Assembly (NCBI RefSeq): GCF_023022965.1
Contig: NZ_CP095462.1
Span: 1,240,001-1,304,000 of the forward strand
DNA from: Ectobacillus sp. JY-23
Lineage (GTDB): Bacteria; Bacillota; Bacilli; Bacillales; Bacillaceae_G
DNA length: 64,000 bases
Direction: 5' to 3'
Positions 57,533 to 64,000 of the stretch are shown here, in pieces. The translations under genes were made by a program, and so were the position numbers. Every line of letters begins with the position of its first letter. Position 1 is the first letter of the stretch. Under the pieces are notes generated by a model, which searched no databases, was not told where the DNA came from, and was given only the letters and a program-made list of their open reading frames with translations.

Positions 57533-58678
57533 TTATAAAATAAACAACCCTATTAACAAAGCTAATAATATAATCTTCCACGGTGCTACCTTCCAGACCT
57601 GAAATAACATAAAGTAAAACAGTACCAAAACGATATCTACATCGCTTTTTATTGTATCCGTAAAAATAGGATCGTATAATGCTGCAAGTAATATTCCTAC
57701 CACACCTGCATTTACACCAAGCAATGCTATGCGAACGGCATGTTTACGTTGCAAAATATTCCAAAATGACAACCCGCCGATTATAAGTAAAAAAGCAGGT
57801 AAAAATATCCCAGTGGTAGCAATAACCGCCCCTCCAATTCCATACATCACGGTCCCAACATAGCTTGCAAATGTAAATAAAGGTCCCGGCATAGCCTGCG
57901 TAAGTGCATAGCCTGCTAAAAAAACATCTTTGTTTATGGCTACTTCTTGCTCAAGCAGCGGCAAGACAACATGGCCACCTCCAAATACCAATGAACCTGT
58001 TCGATACATCCCATCAAACAAATGTAATAATTCTGATGAAGTACTTGCATTAAGAATAGGTAAAATTAATAATAATATGAAAAATAAGCCGAACGCGATG
58101 ATTCCTGTTCTTTTAGAAAGAGAAAATGTAACCGCCACGAAATCATTGTGCTCCTTTTGATAGGCAAAATAACCAATCATACCGCTGATTATCAACGCAA
58201 TTATTTGTATGAACGGCTGCTCCAACACAAGAACGAATGCAGCAACTGCTAATACAATAGATTGTCGTAATCGATCAGGCGCTAGCTTTTTGCTCATGTC
58301 AAAGACAGCCTGTGCCACGACCGCAACTGCTACTAATTTTAAACTTTGAATCCAAGATGCTTGTTCAAATCCGTGCCGATTTATTAGAAAAGCAAACACT
58401 GTTAACAAGAAAACAGAAGGAAGTGTAAATCCAAGCCACGCAAAAAAGCCGCCCCCTATTCCTGCTCGTAACGTACCAATGGCAATTCCCACCTGACTGC
58501 TGGCCGGCCCTGGTAAAAAATTTGCCAAAGCCACTAAACTTGCATATGTCTGCTCATCTAACCATTTTCGCTTTACAACATACTCTTGACGAAAGTAACC
58601 AATATGAGCTGCCGGCCCTCCAAACGATGTACAACCTAGTCGAAAAGCAATTAAGAACACATACCAGTAATTCCTCAC
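57533..58678 (-). CDS. chrA: Chromate efflux transporter (CHR family)
   Basis: A 381-residue membrane protein with two CHR domains. Repeat motifs FLPGPASSQVGIAIG (about 53-67) and AMPGPLFTFASYVGTVMYG (about 258-276) and RLGCTSFGGPAAHIGYF at the start are family hallmarks. Characterised relatives export chromate by exchanging for sulfate or protons; the substrate here is untested. Start GTG 58678 follows GAGGTG. Confidence 0.88.
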   Translation of the reverse strand: MRNYWYVFLIAFRLGCTSFGGPAAHIGYFRQEYVVKRKWLDEQTYASLVALANFLPGPASSQVGIAIGTLRAGIGGGFFAWLGFTLPSVFLLTVFAFLINRHGFEQASWIQSLKLVAVAVVAQAVFDMSKKLAPDRLRQSIVLAVAAFVLVLEQPFIQIIALIISGMIGYFAYQKEHNDFVAVTFSLSKRTGIIAFGLFFILLLILPILNASTSSELLHLFDGMYRTGSLVFGGGHVVLPLLEQEVAINKDVFLAGYALTQAMPGPLFTFASYVGTVMYGIGGAVIATTGIFLPAFLLIIGGLSFWNILQRKHAVRIALLGVNAGVVGILLAALYDPIFTDTIKSDVDIVLVLFYFMLFQVWKVAPWKIILLALLIGLFIL

Positions 58679-58781
58679 TTTTTCACCTCTTTTTTACTAT
58701 GGTGAAAACTACCTTCATCCTTGTCGTTCTTCCCCAAACTATTTTATAATTAGAAGCAAACTTATACAAATAGGAGATACT

Positions 58782-59015
58782 ATGAAAGAGATTGAATTAT
58801 ATACACAGCCAGAATGTCCCCCTTGTGAGATTGTAAAGTTATTTTTTCAGCACCATCAATTAACTTATACAGAATATAATATTAAAGTAGACACTGATGC
58901 TGCAAGACGCCTTACAGAACAGTATCAAGCTTATTCTACACCCACCGTTATTATTAACGGAGAAGCTGTTATTGGATTTAATATAGAGCGTCTAGAACAG
59001 CTACTACAATTATAA
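58782..59015 (+). CDS. Glutaredoxin-like thiol protein
   Basis: A 77-residue thioredoxin-fold protein. The redox motif CPPC is at residues 12-15, and the cis-Pro segment STPTVIINGEAVIGF at 52-66. Similar to NrdH/YtnI-type small glutaredoxins; electron partner unknown. AGGAGATACT precedes the ATG. It is divergent from chrA. Confidence 0.83.
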   Translation: MKEIELYTQPECPPCEIVKLFFQHHQLTYTEYNIKVDTDAARRLTEQYQAYSTPTVIINGEAVIGFNIERLEQLLQL

Positions 59016-59135
59016 TTAAAAAGCATTGGAAGCTTACACAGAAGCATCATTTGTCTCTCATACAATTGTTTGTTAATTCTAGAGTTCCTGACTTTATAAA
59101 CAAGGAAACTGCAGCATACAAATCCTCACACAAAA

Positions 59136-59160
59136 AGCCGCTTGCGTTATACAAGCGGCT
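59136..59160 (-). terminator. Terminator after the secreted-protein gene
   Basis: AGCCGCTTG / CAAGCGGCT with a 7-base loop. On the minus strand it ends TTTTTG just past the gene stop. Confidence 0.85.
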
Positions 59161-59164
59161 CGTC

Positions 59165-59638
59165 TTATTTGACAATTTCCTTAGGTAGAGTTTCGTATGC
59201 ATTATATCCCCCTATTTTCCACTTCCCCTGTTCTTTTACCAGCGTTACAACTTCATATACTTTCTTCTTTTCTATTTTTTCATAAACATATACCAGGTTG
59301 TGCTCATCATCATATGTAACCTTTGTAGTACTCCCAAAAGAGAAAGGGGCTTTTTCCTCCAGTAAGTATCCACCACTTGCCTTTGTATCACCACTATTTT
59401 CGTCAGTGAACACTTGCAAGAAATTATTTGTGAAATATGGTGTTAATATATCGTACATTTTTTCTGGTGCCCACTGTTTACCACGAATTTTGTACTGTGC
59501 TGCATAACCAGCTTCAATTGTTTCGTAAATTTCTTGTTTATCAATTTGCTCATTCTTTCCGATTGCCGATGCTACACTTTGTCCAATAATAAACGCTAAT
59601 AGTAAACAAAAACCAACCCAAGCACCATATTTCCTCAT
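59165..59638 (-). CDS. Putative secreted protein (DUF3993-like)
   Basis: A 157-residue protein with an N-terminal hydrophobic signal (about residues 7-25, VGFCLLLAFIIGQSVASA), probably cleaved after ASA. The rest is soluble, with YAAQYKIRGKQWAPEKMYDILTPYF. I recall a DUF3993 family of similar size in B. cereus, but this is not certain. GAGGTTGAAGA precedes the ATG. No clear operon partner. Confidence 0.6.
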   Translation of the reverse strand: MRKYGAWVGFCLLLAFIIGQSVASAIGKNEQIDKQEIYETIEAGYAAQYKIRGKQWAPEKMYDILTPYFTNNFLQVFTDENSGDTKASGGYLLEEKAPFSFGSTTKVTYDDEHNLVYVYEKIEKKKVYEVVTLVKEQGKWKIGGYNAYETLPKEIVK

Positions 59639-59843
59639 TCTTCAACCTCCTTAGCTTGTCCTTTACAACGCACAATCTTTTATATATCTATATTGTAGCA
59701 ATATCTTCTAATAGATTGCGTTGTTTTCATTCGCAAAATCACTACAGCAATAGACAGCATTTATTGTTGATATATATCAATATTTCCAAGTTATTGGAGG
59801 GTAGACTAAAAAATTTAAAAAGGTGCGAACCATAGTTCACACC

Positions 59844-61058
59844 TTATCTCATAATATCTTGTTCAAATAGAAATTCATATGTAAGATCGACAAACAGATA
59901 ACGATTATCTTCAATTGGAAAACTGAAGGTACGAATAGTTTCTCCTGTTTCAATATCTGCATAAGCATCTGATAATCTTCCCTTTTTATCTGTTCGTAAT
60001 TTCATGATATTTTCTAAAAAATATGGTCGCCAGCTCCAATTTTTTTGGTGATATTCTGGGTATATACTCCATTTTCCAGATTTTCTTATGACGTTACCAC
60101 ACTGCTGAAACCCATCTTCATCGCAAATGTAAAGGCGAAAACCGTAATTTCCAATTTCGTTAGCACAATAAAGCAGCCATTTATTTAAATCTTTCCCTTG
60201 AGGATACTTAAGTAATATCTGCTCCATATAGGCTTGCAAGTAATTCGTCACATCATATATACGCTGTAGGTGACGTTTCTCATGTAAAATGAAATCGTGA
60301 CATTCTCTTCGTAATCTGTCTTTTAGTACATCAACAGATAAAAAATGAGAAAGAGATTCCTTTAAATAATTGCCTTGATAATAGCGTCCACCGTTCCGCC
60401 ACGCATATTGCAGTTGATAAAACGCATCAATATCTTCATATAAAAGAGTGGCACCAATGCGCCTTGCAAGTAGCGATAAAGAGTATAAGATGTCTTGATG
60501 TGCTTGAAATTGTGAATTTTGCCCAAGTTGCTTAAGACTAATTTTTAAAATATCGGGATTCAATAAGCTAATTCGCTCTAAGTTGCTTCTCCCAGCACCC
60601 ACCTTGTTAAGAGCAAGCTTAATACCATATGTACGATAATAGAGTAACAAATGATTTAATTGATCAAGATCACCTTTAAAATCATGCTCAGTAATTTCTA
60701 ATACGATATTGCTCAGCTTTAAACCTTGTTCTTCATAATGTAACAAGCTGGACAAGAACTGGTTATCAGCATCATGTAATAGCAACGTGGCATCTCGATG
60801 TAAAAACAGCAAATATTCTTCATTTGTGCTTGTTGCCATATCCAACGCTTTCGCCGTGATAATTTCATCCACTTCTCTTTTATACTCATCAGGAACAGAA
60901 TCATCTCCAAAAAACGAACTCAAGCTCTCAATGTTCTGCTGCGTTTCAACCCTTCCTATCACTTCATAACCAATAACAGTATGTCCGTCCGCACTAAAAA
61001 TCGCTTGAAAGTGCGGCAAGACGCTATCTAAGTTCGTCATAATGTCTAACGCATCCAC
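59844..61058 (-). CDS. ykuI: Degenerate EAL-domain protein YkuI
   Basis: A 404-residue protein: EAL domain (about 1-250), linker, then a C-terminal YkuI_C PAS-like domain (about 260-400). The EAL motif reads YEVIGR, and E121, K172, E208 and Q228 are kept. Canonical metal residues are lost: position N87 is His, the DD pair at 151-152 is NK, and K172-I-S174 replaces KID. It probably binds c-di-GMP or has another role rather than hydrolysing it. Start GTG 61058 after GAGGAGGTGCTTGC. Confidence 0.85.
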   Translation of the reverse strand: MDALDIMTNLDSVLPHFQAIFSADGHTVIGYEVIGRVETQQNIESLSSFFGDDSVPDEYKREVDEIITAKALDMATSTNEEYLLFLHRDATLLLHDADNQFLSSLLHYEEQGLKLSNIVLEITEHDFKGDLDQLNHLLLYYRTYGIKLALNKVGAGRSNLERISLLNPDILKISLKQLGQNSQFQAHQDILYSLSLLARRIGATLLYEDIDAFYQLQYAWRNGGRYYQGNYLKESLSHFLSVDVLKDRLRRECHDFILHEKRHLQRIYDVTNYLQAYMEQILLKYPQGKDLNKWLLYCANEIGNYGFRLYICDEDGFQQCGNVIRKSGKWSIYPEYHQKNWSWRPYFLENIMKLRTDKKGRLSDAYADIETGETIRTFSFPIEDNRYLFVDLTYEFLFEQDIMR

Positions 61059-61476
61059 GCAAGCACCTCCTCGTTTTCAACGATTATATCATGAGAATAA
61101 AAAGAGCAACACATATAAATAGATGCGGATAACAAACAACCACTCTTTTTTAAACAGGAGAGAATGGTAGGAGCTGAAGGGCTATCTTCCCTATCTAAGA
61201 AAAGCTCACTTCAGGTAAGATCACATATAATATAGCACACGTCTTGCGCTCTTGTTTGACTGCTACACTTAAAAAAATACTTATATTAAAAAAATCCCTA
61301 CACCACGTGTAGAGAAAGAGGGGTAAAATGCTAAGGGGAATTAGCATTTTCTACTATGAAGAAAAAAGAGATTCTTAATGTAACGTATTTTTCCACTCTT
61401 GTAAACGTACAGGTGTAAACAGTCACAAATTTGTCAAAAATACAAAAGGGTTTGTCGTCAGACATCATACTTTTTA
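61059..61476. other. Intergenic upstream of the guanine riboswitch
   Basis: About 420 bases. A hairpin AAAATGCTAA / TTAGCATTTT (61325-61350) is visible and a T-poor tail follows it. No gene seen. Confidence 0.4.
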
Positions 61477-61505
61477 TTGACCGGAATTAAAATCACTGAT
61501 ACGAT
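61477..61505 (+). promoter_or_regulatory. Sigma-A promoter of the riboswitch-bmp unit
   Basis: TTGACC, 17 bases, TACGAT with TG upstream (extended -10). It starts transcription about 13 bases before the aptamer. Confidence 0.75.
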
Positions 61506-61524
61506 AAGACCAATTTCATATGAT

Positions 61525-61593
61525 CCTCATATAAATTTGGTAATATGGTCCAAAAGTTTCTACCCGACTACCGTAAACAGTCGGACTATGAGG
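61525..61593 (+). promoter_or_regulatory. Guanine riboswitch aptamer
   Basis: P1 CCTCATA / TATGAGG encloses two hairpins. L2 carries TAATATGG, P3 is CCGACT / AGTCGG with L3 ACCGTAAAC, and the core has AAAGTTTCTACC. The specificity base just before the 3' P1 arm is C (61586), as in guanine rather than adenine riboswitches. It lies in the 5' leader of the BMP lipoprotein gene. Confidence 0.9.
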
Positions 61594-61609
61594 GAACGAG
61601 ATTGTTTTT

Positions 61610-61653
61610 GTCATTTCTCCTTCTCTCAAGAAACCGGAGCAATGACTTTTTTT
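61610..61653 (+). terminator. Riboswitch-controlled terminator
   Basis: GTCATTTCTCC / GGAGCAATGAC (one mismatch) with a 15-base loop, then TTTTTTT. Ligand binding should favour this hairpin and turn the gene off. Confidence 0.8.
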
Positions 61654-61686
61654 ATGGGGTTCCAATTACGTAAAGGAGAGAACAAC

Positions 61687-62697
61687 ATGAAAAAACTAAT
61701 ATTCGTTTTATCTTCAGCACTCCTCTCTGCAGGAATCTTGTCAGCATGCAACAGTACAGATTCAGCCGATACTTCCTTTAAAGTGGGCATGGTTACTGAT
61801 TTAAACGGCATTGATGATAAAGCATTCAATCAGTCTGCTTGGGAAGGTTTGTCTAAATTTGGTAAAGAAGCGAATTTAATGAAAGATAATGGGTACCGGT
61901 ATATTCAATCTTCTTCTGATAGCGATTATGTTCCAAACTTAACAAAGTTTGCAGATGCAAATTATCCACTTATTTTCGGAATTGGTTCTTTTTTAGATAA
62001 AGCCATTAACAGTGCAGCACAGCAGTATCCTAATCAACATTTTGTTATCGTCGACAATGTTGTCAATCAAAAAAATGTTACAAGCGTTACCTTTAAGGAA
62101 GAAGAAGGTTCATTCCTTGCAGGTGTAGCAGCCGCTCTTAGTACAAAAACAAATAAAGTAGGTTTTATTGGTGGCATGGACATTGATTTAATTCAAAAAT
62201 TTGAATACGGGTTTAAAGCTGGCGTAAAAGCGGTTAATCCCAATATTGAAATTATAACAGGCTATGCGGGTTCTTTTAAAAACCCTGAAAAAGGAGCACA
62301 ATTAGCATCTAGTATGTACGGACAAAATGTTGATATTATCTATACAGCAGCCGGCGGCACAGGCAGCGGCGTATTTACAGAAGCGAAAAACGCTAAAAAG
62401 AAAGGAAAATTCGTTTGGGTAATTGGCGTAGATCGTGACCAATATGAAGAAGGTATGCCAGAAAACGTTACCTTAACGTCTATGATAAAAAAAGTGGATG
62501 TCGCAGTGTACGATGTAGCTAAGCAAGCCAAAGAAGGAACGTACAGCGATGGGCAAAACCTTGTATATGGCTTAAAAGAAGGTGGCATTCAGTTGTCCGA
62601 ACGCACTGATAATCTAACGCAAGAGGTACTCATGCAAATTGAAGCTTATAAACAAAAGATTATAAATGGTGAAATTGTTGTACCAAAAACAAAATAA
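61687..62697 (+). CDS. BMP family lipoprotein, likely nucleoside ABC transporter binding protein
   Basis: A 336-residue substrate-binding protein. The signal and lipobox LLSAGILSAC give the lipidated Cys about residue 20; the BMP fold follows (KVGMVTDLNGIDDKAFNQSAWEG). Relatives such as PnrA/NupN bind purine nucleosides, which fits the guanine riboswitch upstream. ATP-binding and permease genes are not adjacent. ATG 61687 follows AAAGGAGAG; the frame opens upstream within the leader but has no reason to start there. Confidence 0.88.
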   Translation: MKKLIFVLSSALLSAGILSACNSTDSADTSFKVGMVTDLNGIDDKAFNQSAWEGLSKFGKEANLMKDNGYRYIQSSSDSDYVPNLTKFADANYPLIFGIGSFLDKAINSAAQQYPNQHFVIVDNVVNQKNVTSVTFKEEEGSFLAGVAAALSTKTNKVGFIGGMDIDLIQKFEYGFKAGVKAVNPNIEIITGYAGSFKNPEKGAQLASSMYGQNVDIIYTAAGGTGSGVFTEAKNAKKKGKFVWVIGVDRDQYEEGMPENVTLTSMIKKVDVAVYDVAKQAKEGTYSDGQNLVYGLKEGGIQLSERTDNLTQEVLMQIEAYKQKIINGEIVVPKTK

Positions 62698-62732
62698 GAA
62701 AAGGGCGACCTAAAGGTCACCCTTTTCTTATT
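62693..62732. terminator. Terminator between bmp and fadH
   Basis: An 18-base arm (core AAAAGGGCGACC / GGTCACCCTTTT) with one mismatch and TAAA loop, T- and A-rich on both sides. Confidence 0.85.
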
Positions 62733-62734
62733 AA

Positions 62735-63499
62735 TTAGAATGGGTACTGGTGAAGGTGCTGTCCACCATCCATTGTCATGCACGCCCCATTTATGTAAGC
62801 GGATTCATCACTGAGTAAATAATAAGCTAAACCTGCAATTTCTTCTGGCGTTCCTAAACGGCCGAGTGGTACGCTCGTCAACGTACGCTTTGCAGCTTCT
62901 TCCGAGATCCATAACCTCTCTGCGCCTCCTGTACGTTCAATTGGTCCCGGTGCAATCGCATTAGCACGTATTCCATATTTGCGTCCCCATTCTACCGCCA
63001 GCGTACGTGTCATTGCCAATACACCAGCTTTAGCAGAAGCAGAGTGAATGACGCCTGGCCCCGCATCCCAAGCATACGTCGCAATCATATTGATAATATT
63101 TCCTTTAATACCATGTTCAATCCAGTACCTTCCGACTGCACGACTGCAGTAAAACGTCCCATTTAACACGATATTGATTACAGAATTCCACCCGTTCACA
63201 GACAAGTCCTCTGCTGCACAAACAAAATTTCCGGCAGCGTTATTTACCAAGTAATCAATGCGCCCAAAGGCTTTATGCGTTTCTGTAACCATATGATCCA
63301 CATGCTCTGGCTGACGAACATCCATCTGTACAGTCAATACTTGGTTTTCAAATTGTTCTATTTCTTGCTTAGCTTCTGTTAGCTTTTCAAGTGTACGACC
63401 GGTAATGACAACAAATGCCCCTTCCTTTGCTAAACGAGCGGCGATTGCTTTTCCCATTCCGTTTGACCCACCTGTAACAATTGCTACTTTTCCTTTCAT
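62735..63499 (-). CDS. fadH: 2,4-dienoyl-CoA reductase (SDR family)
   Basis: A 254-residue SDR enzyme (YkuF). The NADP site TGGSNGMGKAIA is at residues 9-20; NNAAGNFVCAAEDLS and GVIHSASAKAGV follow. The catalytic Tyr position of classical SDRs reads His/Ser with Lys kept, a pattern seen in dienoyl-CoA reductases. It reduces the double bond of unsaturated fatty acyl-CoAs. AAGGAGGTATAGGAG precedes the ATG. Confidence 0.85.
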   Translation of the reverse strand: MKGKVAIVTGGSNGMGKAIAARLAKEGAFVVITGRTLEKLTEAKQEIEQFENQVLTVQMDVRQPEHVDHMVTETHKAFGRIDYLVNNAAGNFVCAAEDLSVNGWNSVINIVLNGTFYCSRAVGRYWIEHGIKGNIINMIATYAWDAGPGVIHSASAKAGVLAMTRTLAVEWGRKYGIRANAIAPGPIERTGGAERLWISEEAAKRTLTSVPLGRLGTPEEIAGLAYYLLSDESAYINGACMTMDGGQHLHQYPF

Positions 63500-63852
63500 C
63501 TCCTATACCTCCTTAACTGAATGCATATTCATTTTATCATTTCTTATAGCTAAATAGTTGATTTTGTTTAAAATTTCTAAAAATTAAACTTGTTAAAATT
63601 CTTTGTTTAAAGGATGGCGCAATCAAAAGGTTAGCGAAATAGCGTACCATGTTACACTAGATGCAGTCTGCTTTGCTATTTGTGAACGTCCTCCCTAAAG
63701 AAGTGGGCTTTTTTATCTTCTCTTTCGTCTAAAACTCTTTACTTATAATCATATAAATATAAAGATATAAATTGCCTATTTATAGATTGTACTTGCTCCG
63801 TAAAGGACAATTTCCCATACAATACATAGAGCTTAAAGAAGGAGGTATTACG
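63500..63852. other. Intergenic between fadH and the last gene
   Basis: 353 bases. The right part carries CATACAATA (63816-63824), which fits sigma-E or sigma-K -10 patterns; no clear -35. The rest shows nothing. Confidence 0.4.
63816..63824 (+). promoter_or_regulatory. Possible sporulation-type -10 element
   Basis: CATACAATA matches CATAnnnTA (sigma-K) and CATACAnT (sigma-E). No good -35 is seen, so the assignment is tentative. Confidence 0.35.
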
Positions 63853-64000
63853 ATGTATCCATATCACTATCAACCGGTTGCCTATCGTTCTGCTCCCGTT
63901 CCACCGGGCGATGCACGGTTCGTTCCATTTTTCGGGTTTCCGTTTTTAGCCGGTATTGCGGGGGGACTACTGGGCGGAGCTTTGTTGGCTGGACCTAGAC
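63853..64000 (+). CDS. Tyr/Pro/Gly-rich small protein (partial, likely spore-related)
   Basis: The first 49 codons of a gene cut by the window edge. The peptide starts MYPYHYQPVAYRSAPVPPG and continues with a Gly-rich hydrophobic segment. Such composition is common in Bacillus spore coat or surface peptides. AAGGAGGTATTACG is a strong ribosome site. The end is unknown. Confidence 0.6.
   Translation, partial: MYPYHYQPVAYRSAPVPPGDARFVPFFGFPFLAGIAGGLLGGALLAGPR

Overview
This window is chromosomal DNA from an endospore-forming Bacillaceae species, most like the Bacillus cereus group or a close relative such as Ectobacillus. The evidence is AT-rich sequence, strong GGAGG ribosome-binding sites, frequent TTG and GTG starts, many spore genes (rsfA, ylbJ, ylbD, tgl, YjcZ-type peptides) and long conserved order with the ylb-cta-yla-ykt-pdh-yku part of the B. 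subtilis chromosome. Most genes are on the minus strand. I saw no prophage, insertion sequence, CRISPR array, rRNA or tRNA.

Layout. 1-14700 is the ylb region: partial panE, ylbP, rsfA, an enoyl-CoA hydratase-family gene, ylbN-rpmF, tmcAL, ylbL-ylbK, ylbJ, coaD-rsmD behind a structured ylbH-type leader, a DUF7147-like gene, ylbG, ricF, a histidine phosphatase, ylbE, ylbD, ylbC, a YugN-like gene and an Asp23-like gene. 14684-24881 is respiration and anaplerosis: ctaGFEDC (caa3 oxidase), divergent ctaA and pyc. The heme O synthase gene ctaB is not in the 950 bp between ctaC and ctaA. 25299-33453 is the ftsW-yla region (ftsW, ylaN, ylaL, phoH, ylaI, ylaH, typA, ylaF). 33555-41194 holds suhB, yktA/yktB relatives, speA, the spore transglutaminase tgl, and an SR1-type dual-function RNA encoding SR1P. 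41297-46213 is pdhABCD. 46783-53862 has a YjcZ-type peptide, peptide deformylase, a HAD phosphatase, an EamA transporter, rpoY-rnjA, ktrC and dapL. 53926-63499 has dapH, ccpC, darB, ykuK, ykuJ, chrA, a glutaredoxin-like protein, the EAL protein ykuI, a guanine-riboswitch-controlled BMP lipoprotein and fadH. A spore-type peptide gene is cut by the right edge.

The genes are mostly housekeeping: pyruvate entry to the TCA cycle (pdh, pyc) with carbon-catabolite regulators (ccpC, SR1 with CcpN/CcpA sites), terminal oxidase assembly, lysine/peptidoglycan precursor synthesis (dapH, dapL), RNA turnover and RNA polymerase (rnjA, rpoY), and c-di-AMP/potassium homeostasis (darB, ktrC). I found no clear new multigene system. 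The best leads are regulatory: the SR1 locus with matching CcpN and cre sites, the ylbH leader, the guanine riboswitch on a nucleoside-type lipoprotein, twin palindromes upstream of speA, a degenerate EAL domain, and the missing ctaB.
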